Below, piece after piece: positions 21,588-33,347 of a stretch of 64,000 nucleotides of DNA (positions within the stretch are counted from its first letter, which is position 1; the number at the start of each line of letters is the position of its first letter). Source of the stretch: Rhipidocladum racemiflorum. Lineage: Eukaryota; Streptophyta; Magnoliopsida; Poales; Poaceae. The notes beneath the pieces were generated by a model. It was given only the letters and a program-made list of their open reading frames with translations, searched no databases and was not told the DNA's origin. The translations under genes were made by a program, and so were the position numbers. The DNA lies in the NCBI GenBank assembly GCA_036346355.1, contig CM070591.1:19204001-19268000 (forward strand), read 5' to 3'.

Positions 21588-23660
21588 GTGGCCGACCCCT
21601 GCGTCGGCAACAGGCGTGCGCAACTTCCTCGGTCTAGCTGGCTACTACCGGCGATTCATACTCCAGTACGCCATGATCGCGGAGTCGTTGACCGGCTTGC
21701 TTCGGCGTCAAGCCTTCTAGTGGACGCCGGCCGCTGAGGCCGCCTTCCGCGCCTTGAAGACCGCTCTATAGTCAGCGTCGGTCCTGCGTTTGCCGGACTT
21801 TACGGCCACCTTCGTGGTCGAATGTGACGCCTCCAGCCGAGGTATTGGTGCAGTCCTGCAACAGGACAGCCACCTGGTGGCTTTCTTCAGCCGACGACTG
21901 GCGGAGCGTCATGTCCGCCTTGCCGCCTATGAACGGGAGCTCATCGGGCTGTCCAAGGCTATCTGGCACTGGCGCCCGTATCTGTGGGGGCGCCCCTTTG
22001 TGGTGCGCACGGATCATGCCAGCTTGAAGTACCTCTTGGAACAAGCCTTGGTGACGCCTCCGCAACAACACTGGCTCGCAAGCTCATGGGGTTCGATTTC
22101 AGCGTCGAGTACAAGCCGGGCCATGCCAACCGCGCCGCCGACTCCCTCTCCAGGGTGTATGACGATGAGATGACGTGTGCGGCCCTCTCCTCTCCTACCG
22201 GCTCGGTAATGGATGAGTGGAAGGTCCTTCTACGCAATGATCCGGAAGTGCAGCGCCATTGTGCCGAGCTGCTTCAGGGCGCAACTGGCTCATCTTCGCC
22301 GGTTGCCGGGGCAGAATGGACCACGGCCGACGTCCTTCTGTACAAGGCCGGCAGATTATTCTTACTCGCTTCGTCCCCCGTCCGTGCTCTGGTGGTCGCC
22401 GCCTATCATGATGCCACACATGAAGGCGCCCATAAAATTCTTCATCGGATTCATCAACATTTTCTTTGGGACAAGCAGCGCCAATTTGTTGATGACTATC
22501 TCCAGCAATGCCGCGTTTGTCAGCAGTACAAGACGAGCTCATTATCCCCGGTCGTACTCCTACAACCGCTCCTTGTTCCACACCATGTGTGGGCTGATAT
22601 CTCTATGGATTTTATTATCGGACTACCCAAATCCCAGGGTCGCACTGCCATCCTCGTGGTCATCGATCGCCTCTCCAAGTATGGGCACTTCATTGCTCTC
22701 AAACGGCCGGCGACTGCCGCCCAAGTCGCGAACATCTTCTTTGATGAGGTGGTCCGTCTCCACGGGGTGCCCGAGTCGATTGTCTCGGACCGCGACCCTG
22801 TCTTCACTAGTGCCTTTTGGCAGGACCTCTTCAAGCAATGTGGCACTCGCTTGCACACATCATCTGCATACCATCCTCAAACGAATGGCCAGACGGAGGT
22901 GGTCAACCGGACGTTGGAGATGTATCTGCGTTGCTTGGCCACTGATAATCCCTCCTCTTGGGTCAAGTGGTTACCGTGGGCAGAATTTTGCTGCAACACT
23001 TCCTACCATTCCGGTCTCCGGATGGAGCCATTCGAACTGGTTTATGGCCGGCCACCGCCTAACTTGGTGCCGTACACTCAGGGCGCCACCGCCATCGATG
23101 CGGTGGACTGCAAACTCGTCGATTGGGATGCGCTTCTCGCCCAGGCTCGTCAGCACCTTCTTCGTGCCCAGAACCGCATGAAGCAGCAATATGATGCAGG
23201 GCACCGCGAGGTTACCTTCTCCGTTGGTTCGTGGGTGTGGCTGCGCCTGCACCACCATCGGCAACACTAGCTGCGTTCCACCGGACAGCACAAGCTCTCT
23301 CCCCGTTTTTTCGGGCCGTATAAAGTACTTGCTAGAGTCGGCCAGGTGGCATATCGGTTGGATCTTCCGGTGATAGCTCGCATCCATGATGTCTTCCATG
23401 TCTCCCTTCTCAAACCGTTCCATGGGTCACCACCTTCTTTGCCGACTCCACTGCCGCCGGACATGGCAACCGACGAGCCAGCTGAGCGGCGAGCCACGCT
23501 GGCCCTTGTTCTGGGCCAACGTTTTCTTCGCAGCCACTGTTAGTTCCTGATTCAGTGGGAAGGCGAACTGGCTTCAGAAGCTACCTGGGTAGACGCCATT
23601 ACCCTCCACAGGTCATATCCCGATTTCAAGCTTGAGGACAAGCTTGGTGTCCAGGGGGGA
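21588..23660 (+). pseudogene. Chromovirus RT end, RNase H, integrase and chromodomain
   Basis: Continues the polyprotein after the copia insertion: 'VRNFLGLAGYYRRFI' (21616-21660), RNase H 'VVECDASSRGIGAVLQQDS' (21814-21870) and 'VVRTDHASLKYLLE', then a frameshift near 22060. The integrase is open over 22084-23270: 'HEGAHKILHRIHQHFLWD' zinc-binding region, 'CRVCQQYK', 'DFIIGLPKSQGRTAILVVID', 'IVSDRDPVFTS', and 'HPQTNGQTEVVNR' carrying the catalytic Glu. Past a TAG at about 23268 is a GPY-type region (23275-23430). A TAG at 23542-23544 is followed by a chromodomain-like 'FLIQWEGELASEATWVDAI' (about 23545-23601). Chromodomains direct integration to marked chromatin. Two unexplained stops and the frameshift mean it is not functional. 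Confidence 0.88.
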
Positions 23661-23664
23661 GCAT
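23652..23664 (+). other. Polypurine tract of the chromovirus
   Basis: AGGGGGGAGCAT immediately precedes the TG of the 3' LTR. It primes plus-strand DNA synthesis in LTR retrotransposons. Confidence 0.85.
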
Positions 23665-24048
23665 TGATGCGGACCGAGTCTACGTCCGTCGTAGGTAGGT
23701 GCTAAACCAGGAAGGAGCACATTAGGCGCATGAAAGATTGGATTTCATCCATAGTTTCCTTTTAATGTAAATTCTGCATTAATTTCCTTATTTTTAGGAT
23801 CTAATTGTTGAGTACCCTGTTGTGGGAAGTTGCTTAAAAAAAAGGAGAGAAAAGGGACAGAAAAGGGTACGCTTTCAGTACCACAAATTTAGTCTCAGGC
23901 GCTGCCATCGACAACCGGCCGGTGGCATCGTACAAGTAGTTATCCCGATGCCGCAGATTCCGCTGCGACGGCGTCCTCTTCTCTCCCGCGCAGGTCTCCG
24001 ACCAGGGACTCGTGCGTATCAACGCTCGCAGATCGAAGAACCGCATCA
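23665..24048 (+). repeat. Chromovirus 3' LTR (384 bp)
   Basis: The 8-bp terminal inverted repeat TGATGCGG / CCGCATCA bounds it exactly. No 5' partner is found in the window, so the other end of this retroelement was lost. Confidence 0.88.
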
Positions 24049-24606
24049 CTATTGGTTTATGTATTACTGATTTGTATAAGAATTTTAATCATGATGTTGA
24101 TTTAAATGCATTAATTGGTTATGATTTGGTTAATTGATACACTTTGCTGAGTTTTGAACTCACGTTTGTTTGTTTAATTTTTGTTATGTACAAAGAAGTC
24201 GGCATGCATGGATGGGAGTAGTAGCACGTCCACGATTTTTATGACACCACATCATCCTATTCATAACTCTAGCTTAAGTTCGTAAATAGCTCATGGATTA
24301 TTTTAGAAAATTTCTACCTTGAAATAGGTTTAGTGAAGCTATTCTTGTAGGTTGTTAGTTGGCTTGGTTAAGTATCGCGTTGGCTTCGTGGTGGTTTATT
24401 GAGTTCTTGTCTTGTAAATTTTATTTGAGAGGTTATGGTTCATGGTTAGGGACTCAGTTTGTTTGTTGTTGTTGTTGTTTAGATTTACTATTCCATGTTA
24501 TGTGCCTAATTGGCTATGCTGATTAGTTAGATATCATGAAATGCTATATGTATATTGTTCATTGTGATTGTTGTCTTTTGCCTGCTGAGTGGATGTCTGA
24601 GTTTTA
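24049..24606 (+). repeat. Fragment of a related LTR, fused to LTR1
   Basis: Diverged copy of the downstream LTR region 25090-25500: the stem-loop TTGCTGAGTTTTGAACTCACG at 24144, GACATGCATGGATGGGA-like words at 24202, and CTGCTGAGTGGATGTC near its end. It joins the next LTR inside a shared GGGACAGAC word at about 24607. Confidence 0.7.
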
Positions 24607-25636
24607 GGGACAGACCACAGGAGTGGAGAACCCTGTAGGGACTCCACGGGAGTGGAGGATTTGCCCCCGTATGAAAAAGGACGGGGCAAGGTGTGGCATC
24701 GACGGGTGCACACCTAGCTATACCGGTATGAGCTTAGAAGAAAAGACGCATCTTGCACTGCATTTGTGTTGCATGGTTTACTAATGCTTATGTGTATTTA
24801 GTTTGAAGGTGTGCATATGAGCACGGAAGTATAAATGCATTCCATAGCATCGCAGAGTGAGTGATGGTCACATGTTGCCTGTGATAATTTGTGTGTATTA
24901 CGATTTCTGTCTGATGCATTGCATGGTAATGCTCTTGATTAATGGCAATTGATGTCCTTAAAGCTGAGGATGATTTACAGGTAAGAATGGATTGAGTTAT
25001 GGACTCGTTCAACGTGGTCCAACGAGATGTGACTTAAGTGAGCAATGTAGTTGGAGGGTCATTACGGTGATTTCCTTGTTTTTTGTATTTTTTGTAATTT
25101 GACATGAGAGGTATGAGCGTGTTATTGTTTTAAAATGTGTTAATTGTTATTGTCTTTGTTCCTTTTTGCTGTACTTGGCTGAGTCTTCGACTCACACTTG
25201 TTTGTGTATTGTGTGTAGGTACCTTGGAGCCGACATGCATGGATGGGACTAGTAGCACGAACTCGTTTCACTTCACCTCAAATTCACATTAACTTATCGC
25301 TTCTAAATTTATTGAATTCATGTATTGTAATAACTTTGTTGTGGTTGTTATGAGCTCTTGATGTTAAGGATTGATAGTTGCTCGAAGACCATGACCCTTT
25401 GTATGTGCTTAGCGGGTTATGATGGTTAGATGTTATTTGTTGTTTCAAATTGTTAATTGTAATCTCTTTGTCTGCTGAGTGGATGTCCTAGTTTTAGGGC
25501 AGGTGCTGCCGAAATTTCTAGTGAGTTCAGTAACTTGGTAGTATTTGGCTTGCTTTGCTAATTTATTCTAGTATCTTGTGTAAGTTGATGGTTGGGGGCG
25601 TAACATTCAGGGCACATGCGGTGCTAGGGTGTTACA
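24607..25636 (+). repeat. Family X LTR1, 5' truncated (1030 bp)
   Basis: Corresponds to 30563-31592 of LTR2. It ends GGGTGTTACA. The stem-loop TGAGTC-TTC-GACTCA is at 25180-25195. Confidence 0.88.
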
Positions 25637-25638
25637 GT

Positions 25639-25650
25639 TGGTATCAGAGC
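25639..25650 (+). other. Primer-binding site, family X
   Basis: TGGTATCAGAGC, two bases after the LTR1 end; initiator Met tRNA type. Confidence 0.9.
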
Positions 25651-28416
25651 GGGCTTTAGGTCCGTGGCGTGTGAATTTAGCAAATTACTCTAGAGTAAAC
25701 TAAAATATTGATGCGTGAAATTTGAAATATGGCATAGGTTTCTACTTTTAAATATTTGGCCTTAGGGCAATAACTTTAAAATCTGGAATAGATTGGTTAA
25801 TTAATTTAAAAACTTGACACACAGATGCACAGTAGGAAGGATATGGGGTACCATTGCATTACGCTTAAATGTTGTACTTTAGCTTTGATGTCGAGTGTTA
25901 AATTATTGTTGCGTATTGCCTTGATTATAAAAGGATTGTTTGAGTCATTATGTTTTCGTCCTTGTACTTCTGACCGAGTTATGGGTCTTGGTTGTTGGTG
26001 TGGCTGGTTAAAGCCACCCTTTGAAGCTTGAAAACCTCTTTTAGATGAGGGTAGTTGTCCTTTATGACATAGAGAGTGGGTAGAGAAAGTTGGATTCTTT
26101 TGCCTTCAGTGCTTGGGGACAAAGAAAGAGACTGGTGAAGTGGTGATGAATCCTTTTGGATTTCAGTTGCTACCGTTTTGGTGTTCAGTTTGATTGTTGT
26201 TTTGTGAAGAAAGGTAATGCATTGTTCCCGTGTTTGTCATTCTGGAGTTCGAAAGTGTTTTTTTTTTAAGTTTTGGTGCCAAACTTGAGTTGTGCGGAAT
26301 TCAGTTTTAAGTCTTTATCAGAAAAAAAAAATCTGGTTGGTCGTTTGGTTTTTCCCCTTGCATCTATTTCCCTTTGTGGAAGTTGTAACTTTTGAGATTT
26401 GGTTGAAGATCTGTCGCATGCTGCGTTGGGAATTTGGGAGCCGAGTTCTTTTGTGAAGTATGGTCGAATTTTTCCTAGAAGGAAGGTGTTATTGGTGTTG
26501 TTCATGTTTCTGAGTTGTGATTCTATTTAAAGGTTAGGGTCACACCATGTTATTTCAAGGGTAGGCGATCAACGAGACATTAAAAGGGGTGAAGCGTTGT
26601 TGCATGGTTAGAATTTTGCGATGAGGCATTTAATCGAGTTGGGAAGTGATCTGAAAGTGAAAGATGATTAGAGTTACTGCAAAAGTGTTGCGAATCATGG
26701 AAATACTTGGGAGTTCGAGGTTTGTGTTCCGGTACGTCTAGTATTGATCATGTTTGAGAGGGTCTAGAATCTTCTGTGGATGATTTTATTATAGCGAAGT
26801 GTTGATGTAAGGTAATGGAGTATATCGGCATAAAGACATGAGAGTTGTTGGTTTATGTTGCTTATGGGTCAATTATGTTGTGGATCAACAAAATGATTTA
26901 ATCGATGTGAAATTAAGGAATGAGTATATATGGAATGATTGTAGGAGAGATTGAGTTTTGTCCTTGACACATGTCTATCTTGAAGCCTTATTTTATGGGA
27001 TAGGGTTGGTAGAGATCACAACGAGTTGCTAAAAGTGTTGATTGGTTGAACGAACTAGGGACATTAAAATGTTGACTTGTGTCTTAGGTTGGGTTAACTG
27101 CTAAGTTAATAGTGTTGAAAAGGTGATGACGTAGTTCTCTTTGTGATTTTCATAAGACAGGCTTGGATTAGGGTTGGATGATGTGATGATCGATGGTGGG
27201 TATATTTATTGGAGAGGTAATCTAAGGAAGATTGGATGTGAAATTCAGGATAAAACTTTGATGGAGCTTCTAAGTGTGTAAATTGTGAGTCTGGAAATCA
27301 CACTTGAGAGCGTATGTCTGGATTGCGTTAAAAGTTCTCGAGTTCAAAACCCTTAATTGTAACTTTAGTGTGACTAGAGTTGTTTTAATTGAGAATGTGT
27401 GTGGTATTTGCGAAGGTTTCATAAGTGAATTTACTGGTAGCGTGGTTTGGATGGGAATAGATTTCCTTTCTCTTGGGAGCAAAACGTTGATGGTTGGGTG
27501 TACCGATGTTTGACTTGAGAATTGGTCTTCTCTTTCAAGATGTTGAGTTTGGATTAATTATTAGAGGTTTTGTTTGGTGGAGGCAAGTTGAATTGCTTCT
27601 TAGTTATTATGGAAAGCTTCTATTAATTATTTGTGTGGGGTCTCTCTTTTAGCTTGGGTTTTGCCCTGATGCGGATTCTATCGCATTAATTTGTGATTAT
27701 GCGCATGTTGGAAATGAATGCAATTCGTGTGTTTATTCGATATCTGTTGCATATGTGCATTCATGACAGACGAGGCGTCCCATGTTGATGTGGGCCTCGG
27801 CGCTCATCCGTAGTGAGTGCAAAAGTCCTACCTCGTAGTCCCCTTCATCGAGGTGAATGGGAGCGAATCAGTAAGAGTAGGCACCCTCAATCTACGGGAT
27901 GGAGGGAGAGGGTGAACATCGACGGGTGTTCCCTTAGCTATACCGGTATAGGCTACAAAAGGTGCATATGAGCATACATACGTCATTGCATTGCCTTGCA
28001 TTGGGTTGCATTGCATAATGAGGTCTTGTTGAATTGTTGAGTGTGTGAGTGTTCAGGTTTGGGACAGAGTCGTGGACTCGCCCCAAGATTGTCTAAGGAG
28101 GTACGTGCAAGAGTTGGGTGAGTTACTGAGGGATTTAATGTGGTGAATGTGGTTACGAGAGGGGCATGATTTGGGATTTTGGCCTATTGATTGACTTTGA
28201 CTGAGTTCTTGCGTGGGAAGTTGCACTTATTTGAGCTAAATCAAACAGTTTTGTAAATCGTTGGATTTGAAAATTTTGTTTATCGTTTGCTTCTGTTTGA
28301 GTCTTTGCGTGAGAACTTTGAGTTTGAGTTTGCAAGAAGTTTAAGTCTCTTGTGGACGTGGTTTTTGTATGTGGCGTTCTTCGAATTCGGGGTCGAATTC
28401 CTTTAAGGGGGGAGAG
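25651..28416 (+). other. Non-coding internal domain of family X
   Basis: About 2.8 kb without any retroelement domain in any frame; the open frames are short and lack motifs. Sections such as GTTTATGTTGCTTATGGGTC (26855-26874) recur in the internal domain of family Y near 49795. A stretch at 27760-28130 resembles the family's own LTR (CTTAGCTATACCGGTAT at 27935). It ends in the polypurine tract AAGGGGGGAGAG (28405-28416). Confidence 0.75.
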
Positions 28417-31400
28417 TGTAATATCGCGATCTGTTCTCCAATTTTCAGAACTTCAGTCGGGTAGGCGTGGGTCCCTTTTTGCAGGTAATTGCGGGGGTTT
28501 GTGGACTTGGGTGTGAGGGTTAGGGTTAAAGATTTGGTTGTGGGAGGGGTTTACTGGAAATTTACCTCCCCACCAAATTCTTCCCCACCTAACCTTATCT
28601 GTTCTTTCTTTTTTCTTCTGGTGGAACTGCCTCCTGCCCGACTCCCCTCAATTCTTGCTCCATGGCTAGCCGACGCCCCTCTAATCCTCCGATCGAGCAA
28701 CCTCTTGGCTCCCCTGGTCCTCCATGCCAGCGTCGACCCTCCCCTGGCTCCTCCCCATCCGGCCAGCGCGCCCCTCCCCAAGCATGCCGTGCTGTTTCCC
28801 CTGGTTCCCCTCGCCTCCTCGACACAAAGCCGCCGCCCCTGCGCCGTCCCGCCCCAGCTAGTCGCCCACTGCTCCGGTCTGCCGTCCTCCCAGTCCGGCG
28901 CGCCTCTGCTCCAGCCCGACCGAGCGCCCCCAGGCCGGCGACCTCTTCTCCAGCCGGCTCCGGTGGCCCCTCCTCTGGCCGGCCGTGGCAGCTCCTTATT
29001 CCCCCAGACCGGCACCTTCTCCTCCTTCCTCTCCCCTCTTTTGGTAAGTGGAGGTGAGAGTTCCTAGGTTTGGGATGAACTTTTCATTAGTGCATGCTAG
29101 GTGTCTGTAGAAATGTGTAGAAGACTATATTATTTTCCCTCATCTCAAGTTTCAATAGAAATGTATGATTTACAGTGTTGTGATTTTGCACCATCTTTTG
29201 CTGTCAGTGGTTACCTATCGGTTAAACAAAGAGTTTGACAGGTTTGATTAACGAGCGCTTGCTAGTTCATGTGGTGTAGAAATAGGTGCTAGCCTGTGTG
29301 CAACCTTTACATTTGCCTGAAATGGAGGATAGGAATTCTTTATGTTGATCCTATGCTGAAGGATATAATTTTGGTTGCCGAGTAACTTGAATGTATTCAA
29401 TGATATACACTGAACTGTTAAATGTGATAGGTTCTAGCTAATTTCTGATGTCTATTCTATAGAAAGTAGCAGGAAAATGTTGCGTGATTTGTAGTTTGTA
29501 TCTTGCTAACATGACTAGAAGATCAAAAAAAAATGCTATTAGATGTTCTTGGTTTGTTCTATCTCTTTATCATTCTTATTATGTCTAAGAGTAGTTCCTA
29601 TTTATAGACTGTCATTCACACAACCATTTAATCAGGCTATCGATTATCTTTTCGACTCGCATGATGTTCACATAGCATTTAATGGTATGCACATTCTCAT
29701 TCCAGATCAAATTACTCTGCTCTTTGCTTCACCAAAGCTCTTAAGCTTCCGAACTAGACAATGAAAATTAAGATTTTAAATTTAGAGATTTCTTGGGTTG
29801 GGTGGCGTGATGTGGTAACCTTGGATTACCTTACGCTGGGGGGAATCTTTTGTGATCGAGGTGTGTAAGGTCCAAAAGATTTACCTCTTGTGAAATGTGA
29901 GTAGTGTGTATATATTTTTAGCTGGTTAAATAAATTTTGAGTATGGTGTTATCTTTCTAGGGTTGGAGGTCTCTAATACAGCAAACGGGCCGTTAGTTTA
30001 TTCCCGAGGTTAAAGGCAAGTACCTTACGTTGAACGTTGTAAATAGATTATTGCTTGTTATGCTTGCAAGTGCATCAATTAAAAAATTACACTAATATGA
30101 ATTTCGGAAATTTCTGTATGAGTATTGTCTAATTATTCTAAATATGTGGTTCGCCTCATTATTCTGATGCTGCACGTATATAAATATATTGATTGTGCTA
30201 ATAAATATGGTTATAATTGGGAATAAGTCTAAAATGATGAATTTGTGACGATGGTCGCAAGTATATGTTAAGCGATGTTGATGCATGATATATATTGTTA
30301 AGTGGTCCATTATTCGGTGATTGTTCGTATAGCACGGTTGGGTGTTTGGTTTCCGTAGTCGTGTGATGTAAATTTGGTGCCAATTGTGCTAAGGGATGAT
30401 ATATTGTAAAGGTATGATGGTGGAAGCATTATTGTATCATTTGCATTCATGTGCATAGGAGTCAGGTTGGACACAGTCATATAACTAGTCCGGAGTGCCA
30501 TGGGCCAGGTCGGTGAGAAAGTTATATGACTCCACCCGAGTGCTCCGAAAAGTCCTACAGCGGGACAGACCACAGGAGTGGAGAACCCTGTAGGGACTCC
30601 ACGGGAGTGGAGGATTTGCCCCCGTATGAAAAAGTACGGGGCAAGGTGTGGCATCGACGGGTGCAAACCTAGCTATACCGGTATGAGCTTAGAAGAAAAG
30701 ACGCATCTTGCACTGCATTTGTGTTGCATGGTTTACTAATGCTTATGTGTATTTAGTTTGAAGGTGTGCATATGAGCATGGAAGTATAAATGCATTCCAT
30801 AGCATCGCAGAGTGAGTGATGGTCACATGTTGCCTGTGATAATTTGTGTGTATTACGATTTCTGTCTGATGCGTTGCATGGTAATGCTCTTGATTAATGG
30901 CAATTGATGTCCTTAAAGCTGAGGATGATTTACAGGTTAAGAATGGATTGACTTATGGACTCGTTCAACGTGGTCCAACGAGATGTGACTTAAGTGAGCA
31001 ATGTTGTTGAAGGGTCATTACGGTGATTTCCTTGTTTTCTGTATTTTTTGTAATTTGACATGAGAGGTATGAGCGTGTTATTGTTTTAAAATGTGTTAAT
31101 TGTTATTGTCTTTGTTCCTTTTTGCTGTACTTGGCTGAGTCTTCGACTCACACTTGTTTGTGTATTGTGTGTAGGTACCTTGGAGCCGACATGCATGGAT
31201 GGGACTAGTAGCACGAACTCGTTTCACTTCACCTCAAATTCACATTAACTTATCTCTTCTAAATTTATTGAATTCATGTATTGTAATAACTTTGTTGTGG
31301 TTGTTATGAGCTCTTGATGTTAAGGATTGATAGTTGCTCGAATACCATGACCCTTTGTATGTGCTTAGCGGGTCATGATGGTTAGATGTTATTTGTTGTT

Positions 31401-31592
31401 TCAAATTGTTAATTGTAATCTCTTTGTCTGCTGAGTGGATGTCCTAGTTTTAGGGGAGGTGCTGCAGAAATTTCTAGTGAGTTCAGTAACTTGGTAGTAT
31501 TTGGCTTGCTTTTCTAATTTATTCTAGTATCTTGTGTAAGTTGATGGTTGGGGGCGTAACATTCCGGGCACATGCGGTGCTGGGGTGTTAAA
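28417..31592 (+). repeat. Family X LTR2, full length (3176 bp)
   Basis: Starts TGTAATATCGCG after the polypurine tract and ends GGGGTGTTAAA (TTACA in the sister copies), directly before a second primer site. It contains a pyrimidine/GC-rich leader (28560-29043) ending in a strong splice donor GGTAAGT, and the stem-loop TGAGTC-TTC-GACTCA (31136-31151). The 192-residue frame at 28489-29067 lies wholly in this leader and is probably not a protein. Confidence 0.88.
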
Positions 31593-31786
31593 GTTGGTAT
31601 CAGAGCGGGCTTTAGGTCCGTGGCGTGTGAATTTAGCAAATTACTCTAGAGTAAACTAAAATATTGATGCGTGAAATTTGAAATATGGCATAGGTTTCTA
31701 CTCTTAAATATTTGGCCTTAGGGCAATAACTTTAAAATCTGGAATAGATTGGTTAATTAATTTAAAAACTTGACACACAGATGCAC
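31593..31786 (+). other. Internal-domain remnant of a second family X unit
   Basis: Matches 25637-25830 almost base for base, then stops at GATGCAC and continues as LTR interior (equivalent to 29081). The joined sequences share GATG-AC, so the deletion used short microhomology. Confidence 0.85.
31595..31606 (+). other. Second primer-binding site, family X
   Basis: TGGTATCAGAGC directly after LTR2. An LTR followed by both a primer site and more internal sequence cannot be a simple 3' LTR. Confidence 0.9.
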
Positions 31787-31937
31787 TTTTCATTGGTGCA
31801 TGCTTGGTGTCTGTAGAAATGTGTAGAAGACTATATTATTTTCCCTCATCTCAAGTTTCAATAGAAATGTCTGATTTACAGTGTTGTGATTTTGTACCAT
31901 CTTTTGCTGTCAGTGGTTACCTATCGGTTAAACAAAG

Positions 31938-32911
31938 TGTCAGCGTACTAGCCGACAGGCACCTCCGGATCGGGTGCTTGTAAGGTTCAGACGGGGGGCT
32001 TTCGGGGCAATCGCCGGAGGAAGGAAGATCGGAGTACCGAGGAAGCTCAGAAGAACGGAGACACTAGGGTTTACCCAGGTTCGGGCCCTCTGAAGAGTAA
32101 CAGCCCTAGTCCTGCTTTTCTTGTTATTGCTTGTGTTGTGGAATATGAACGGGAATCCTAACTTGAGGAAATGAAACCTAATGCCTGAGGATCGAACCCC
32201 TTCTCCCATGCACCCCGGCTCCCTTTTATACTTGGGCTGGCGGGGGCGCATGGGAGACTTACACGGCAAGACATACTCATTACACTGCCACGGGCTCCCG
32301 TCACTGTCCTTACACCCCATTAAATGCCTGCCGCAGCCGTCATAACCCCGCCTCGGGCCCCACGCCCACCAACGCCGCTTGTTCCGTTAGGGGGTGAGGT
32401 GCTGCCGTGATGTCACCCGTAATTAATGCCTGCCTGGGGAAGGCGCGCCGCCATACTGCAGCCTCCACACTTTGCATTTAATGCGCATGATTTGCATTAA
32501 ATGTCCTTGATCCTGGTACTGCGGCCTCGGGGGTGGTGCGCCAGGGGAGTGGCCTGTATGCCACCTGTCTACTGGGCGACCACCTTCCTGGGCGCCCAGT
32601 GGCGTGGCCTGGTCGCCACGTGTCCACTGGGCGAACACCTTGCTGGGCACCCAGTGGCGTGGCCTGGTCGCCACGTGTCCACTGGGCGACCACCTTGCTG
32701 GGCGCCCAGTGGCGTGGCCTGGTCGCCACGTGTCCACTGGGCGAACACCTTGCTGGGCACCCAGTGGCCTGGCCTGATCGCCACGTGTCCACTGGGCGAA
32801 CACCCTGGGGCCCTACCACTTGCCGTGGCGGTGGGCCCGGACGCGCCCTGCCCGCCCATCGACCGTGCTTAGTGCGGGGGAGTGGGTACCCTGGTGTAGA
32901 ATCTGGCAACA
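31938..32911 (-). repeat. Retand 3' LTR (974 bp) with 55-bp G-box repeats
   Basis: Holds a TATAAAAG box on the minus strand (32223-32230). Five tandem units of 55 bp span about 32560-32815; four contain GCCACGTGTCC (G-box CACGTG). It ends GGTGTAGAATCTGGCAACA. Confidence 0.93.
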
Positions 32912-33219
32912 AGTAGCCAGGGCCCACCCAGGAGCGCTTTTTGGTCTTTCGCCTTTCTTTTTTCTTCTCTCTCCTCTTTTAACTGCCCTTCAGGGAACCG
33001 CTCAGTCTCTCGGGTGGGGCCCCTTAAATGCCCACGCGCCCCGCAGTTTTTAAAAGATCTTCCGGCTTCTCCGGTTCCCAAGGCGGTTTGTGCAGTTATT
33101 CCTGCCTCGTAACCGTCGCACGACCCTTGGGATGCGCCCCCTTTATGGGGCTCTTGTACTTCCTTTTTGCGAACCGCCACGTCTTTTCGAGTTTCCCGCC
33201 AAGCCTTCCCTCGCGACCT

Positions 33220-33226
33220 TATAAAA
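33220..33226 (+). promoter_or_regulatory. TATA box for the antisense gene of the Retand element
   Basis: TATAAAA lies about 122 bp before the ATG at 33348, in good context (CCTTATAAAAGGCTGG). Transcription would start near 33250. It is independent of the LTR promoter and on the opposite strand. Confidence 0.65.
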
Positions 33227-33347
33227 GGCTGGACGAGAGGGGGAGCGGTTCTTTCTCTTTCCAACTCCCTTCGCTCTGCCCTTCCTCGCCACCTTAGAGC
33301 CTCTTGCTTCTTCTTCCCCAACGCGCTTTGGCATTCTTCCGCGCTTG

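Larger units (their letters stand above)
13566..24048 (+). mobile_element. Ty3/gypsy chromovirus, 5' LTR missing, split by a copia element
   Basis: Gag, protease, RT, RNase H, integrase and a C-terminal chromodomain occur in the gypsy order on +, ending in a polypurine tract and a 384-bp 3' LTR. The chromodomain makes it a chromovirus, and the short LTR fits the Reina lineage (inference). There is no LTR or primer-binding site at the left end: homology starts inside the gag leader right after another LTR-like end. A complete copia element sits at 15996-21582 between RT and RNase H. Stops and frameshifts lie in gag, RT and the chromodomain. Confidence 0.9.
24607..31592 (+). mobile_element. Large non-coding LTR retrotransposon (LARD-like), family X
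   Basis: A 5'-truncated LTR (24607-25636), primer site (25639-25650), 2.8-kb internal domain with no gag or pol, polypurine tract, and a full 3.2-kb LTR (28417-31592). Primer site, tract and LTR borders are intact while coding is absent, which defines a LARD-type element that must borrow enzymes in trans. The two LTRs look nearly identical over their shared 1 kb. Confidence 0.85.

Noticed and set aside
14707..23660. Integrated plant pararetrovirus
   Set aside because: An integrase with a chromodomain, and LTR, polypurine tract and gypsy gene order, identify a Ty3/gypsy chromovirus; no movement-protein region is seen.
25639..25650. tRNA fragment (TGGTATCAGAGC)
   Set aside because: Only the primer-binding site of an LTR element; no cloverleaf. 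The same applies at 21214, 31595 and 62838.
28489..29067. 192-codon open frame, Pro/Leu/Ser-rich
   Set aside because: Lies entirely in the C-rich leader of a family X LTR, has no domain, and the minus strand is also open over the same bases.
32423..32927. Overlapping open frames on both strands in the Retand LTRs
   Set aside because: The 55-bp repeat has no stops in several frames; repetitive peptides such as RPVDTWRPGHATG come from the repeat. The same holds at 42510-43330.
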